Assembly: GCA_013339765.2 (NCBI GenBank)
Contig: CM023449.1
Span: forward strand, 36,224,353-36,288,352
Reading direction: 5' to 3'
Source of the DNA: Haemaphysalis longicornis
Taxonomy: Eukaryota > Arthropoda > Arachnida > Ixodida > Ixodidae
Length of the DNA stretch: 64,000 nucleotides
A model generated the notes under the pieces. It was given only the letters and a program-made list of their open reading frames with translations, ran no database searches and was not told the origin of the DNA. Positions 63,232-64,000 of this stretch are shown one piece after another. The position numbers and the translations under genes are program-made. Each line of letters begins with the position of its first letter. Within the stretch, counting starts at the first letter, position 1.

Positions 63232-63349
63232 ACCGCGCGTCGGCAGCTTCGGGCTGAGCTCGCTTGATGCGTTTTGCAGCCGCCTCGCGAGCTCTCACTG
63301 CATCGGGGTTTGCCTGCCGATACGAGCGCTTGCTTGCAGCCTCACGAAC
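63208..63349 (-). pseudogene. Inverted partner copy of the Arg/Ala/Glu-rich repeat
   Basis: The minus strand has an acceptor-like TTGTTGTTGTTGTAG, followed by VREAASKRSYRQANPDAVRA and REAAAKRIKRAQPEAADARF, then KRDFLDE where it meets the plus-strand copy. It lacks its own start codon and promoter here. Confidence 0.45.
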
Positions 63350-63658
63350 CCTACAACAACAACAAACGAACAAGAACAAAATAAAAGTTGATTTGTACAA
63401 TGTACGCACACAGTCTTACGTCTTTCTTAATGATGTAATGGGCGAACTTTCACGGGAGAGTTACGGTTACCGATGATCTCCCCCTCTCGAGCTTCGCCCC
63501 ACTTATCATCATTCATTCCATGGATATGGCGTGATTTTTTTTTACGTTACGTTACATATTCACGTTAGTTTTTACGTTACACAATGGGGATGCAAGACAT
63601 ACTCAGCATAGCCGTCACACACGTCCGAAGCAGGCGACGCGTTAGTTCACTCAAGGTC

Positions 63659-63796
63659 GTATTCTGAGTCCCCCCTCAGCTACATTTGCTACCTCCACTC
63701 GTTCGAGGGAAGGATTATGCAATGCTTACGCATGGGGAAATCGATTTCGAGGACCTCCTCCACTGGATTCTCGAGTGGAGAAAGGACTCAGAATAC
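63659..63796. repeat. Small hairpin repeat, GTATTCTGAGTCC ends
   Basis: The 13-bp perfect inverted ends, with further internal pairing (CTCCACTCG / CGAGTGGAG), form a 138-bp foldback unit. Confidence 0.7.
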
Positions 63797-64000
63797 CAGG
63801 GTCAGTGTTTTCTTTTATTCATTGCATACTCTGCGTTACAACATACATGAATATACGCCAAGGCAGATTTCTCTAACACATGTATGAGGTAGAGTATTAT
63901 TGCCCATGAACCAGAGGTGGGCACCTAATTCGGTTGGAGTGATGATTGATTTATTGTTACTGGCATCCCCTTCGTATCGCGGATGCCACGTGCCATTTTG

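Larger units (their letters stand above)
62832..63500. mobile_element. Repeat element bounded by inverted GGGGCGAAGCTC
   Basis: GGGGCGAAGCTC at 62832-62843 is inverted at 63489-63500. Both ends lead inward to sequence encoding Arg/Ala/Glu-rich helical repeats, so it looks like two family copies joined head-on near 63210. A class is not assigned. Confidence 0.6.

Noticed and set aside
63100..63349. STPR (23-residue peptide repeat) DNA-binding domain
   Set aside because: The residue composition is similar, but the repeat period I count is nearer 18-20 residues, so I did not use the name.

Overview
The window looks like a chromosome segment from a hard tick (Ixodidae, probably a metastriate genus). 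The main reasons are a tRNA-derived SINE whose head and body match the tick Ruka type, a second tRNA-head SINE family with 11-13 bp target duplications, many LINE fragments carrying an RNase H domain, and arthropod-type spliced genes with short exons in long introns. There are no bacterial operons, rRNA genes or CRISPR arrays. The genus is an inference; all assignments come from reading the sequence and from memory of protein families.

Two host genes can be supported. The first runs leftward on the minus strand. Seven coding exons between 21815 and 1020 have good GT/AG borders and matching phases and encode a secreted, probably GPI-anchored protein of the arthropod DUF7042/7043/7044/7045 type. 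A signal-peptide-like exon at about 37.5-37.7 kb fits by phase but lies about 15.7 kb upstream. The second gene (34229-35643, minus) is a single-exon ARL14EP-like gene whose N-terminal domain is duplicated. If the distant exon is correct, the ARL14EP-like gene lies inside intron 1 of the first gene on the same strand.

Most of the rest is transposons. TTAA-flanked (piggyBac-type) elements dominate: seven are delimited here, and three are confirmed by an interrupted repeat or reading frame that resumes after the insert. At 40.9-43.0 kb three elements are nested. TA-flanked pogo/Tigger-like elements lie at 3.5-4.7, 5.8-7.2, 7.9-8.6, 17.5-18.5 and 25.6-26.2 kb, and another TA-flanked MITE has entered two different LINEs (22.5 and 30.0 kb). 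LINE remnants lie at 5.1-5.8, 21.9-23.0, 29.0-32.2, 33.2-33.8, 40.2, 51.7-52.8, 56.5 and 60.0-61.8 kb. A foldback family forms a roughly 650-base hairpin at 1.75-2.4 kb.

Three items stand out. One is a perfect 32-bp palindrome flanked by 7-bp direct repeats (39891-39936), with a half copy inserted in another transposon at 18.15 kb. The second is an array of three AP-1 and two CRE sites upstream of a TATA box inside a repeat encoding Arg/Ala/Glu-rich helices (62.8-63.5 kb). The third is the set of TTAA insertions. Several one-base indels in otherwise intact exons suggest uncorrected long-read consensus rather than gene decay.
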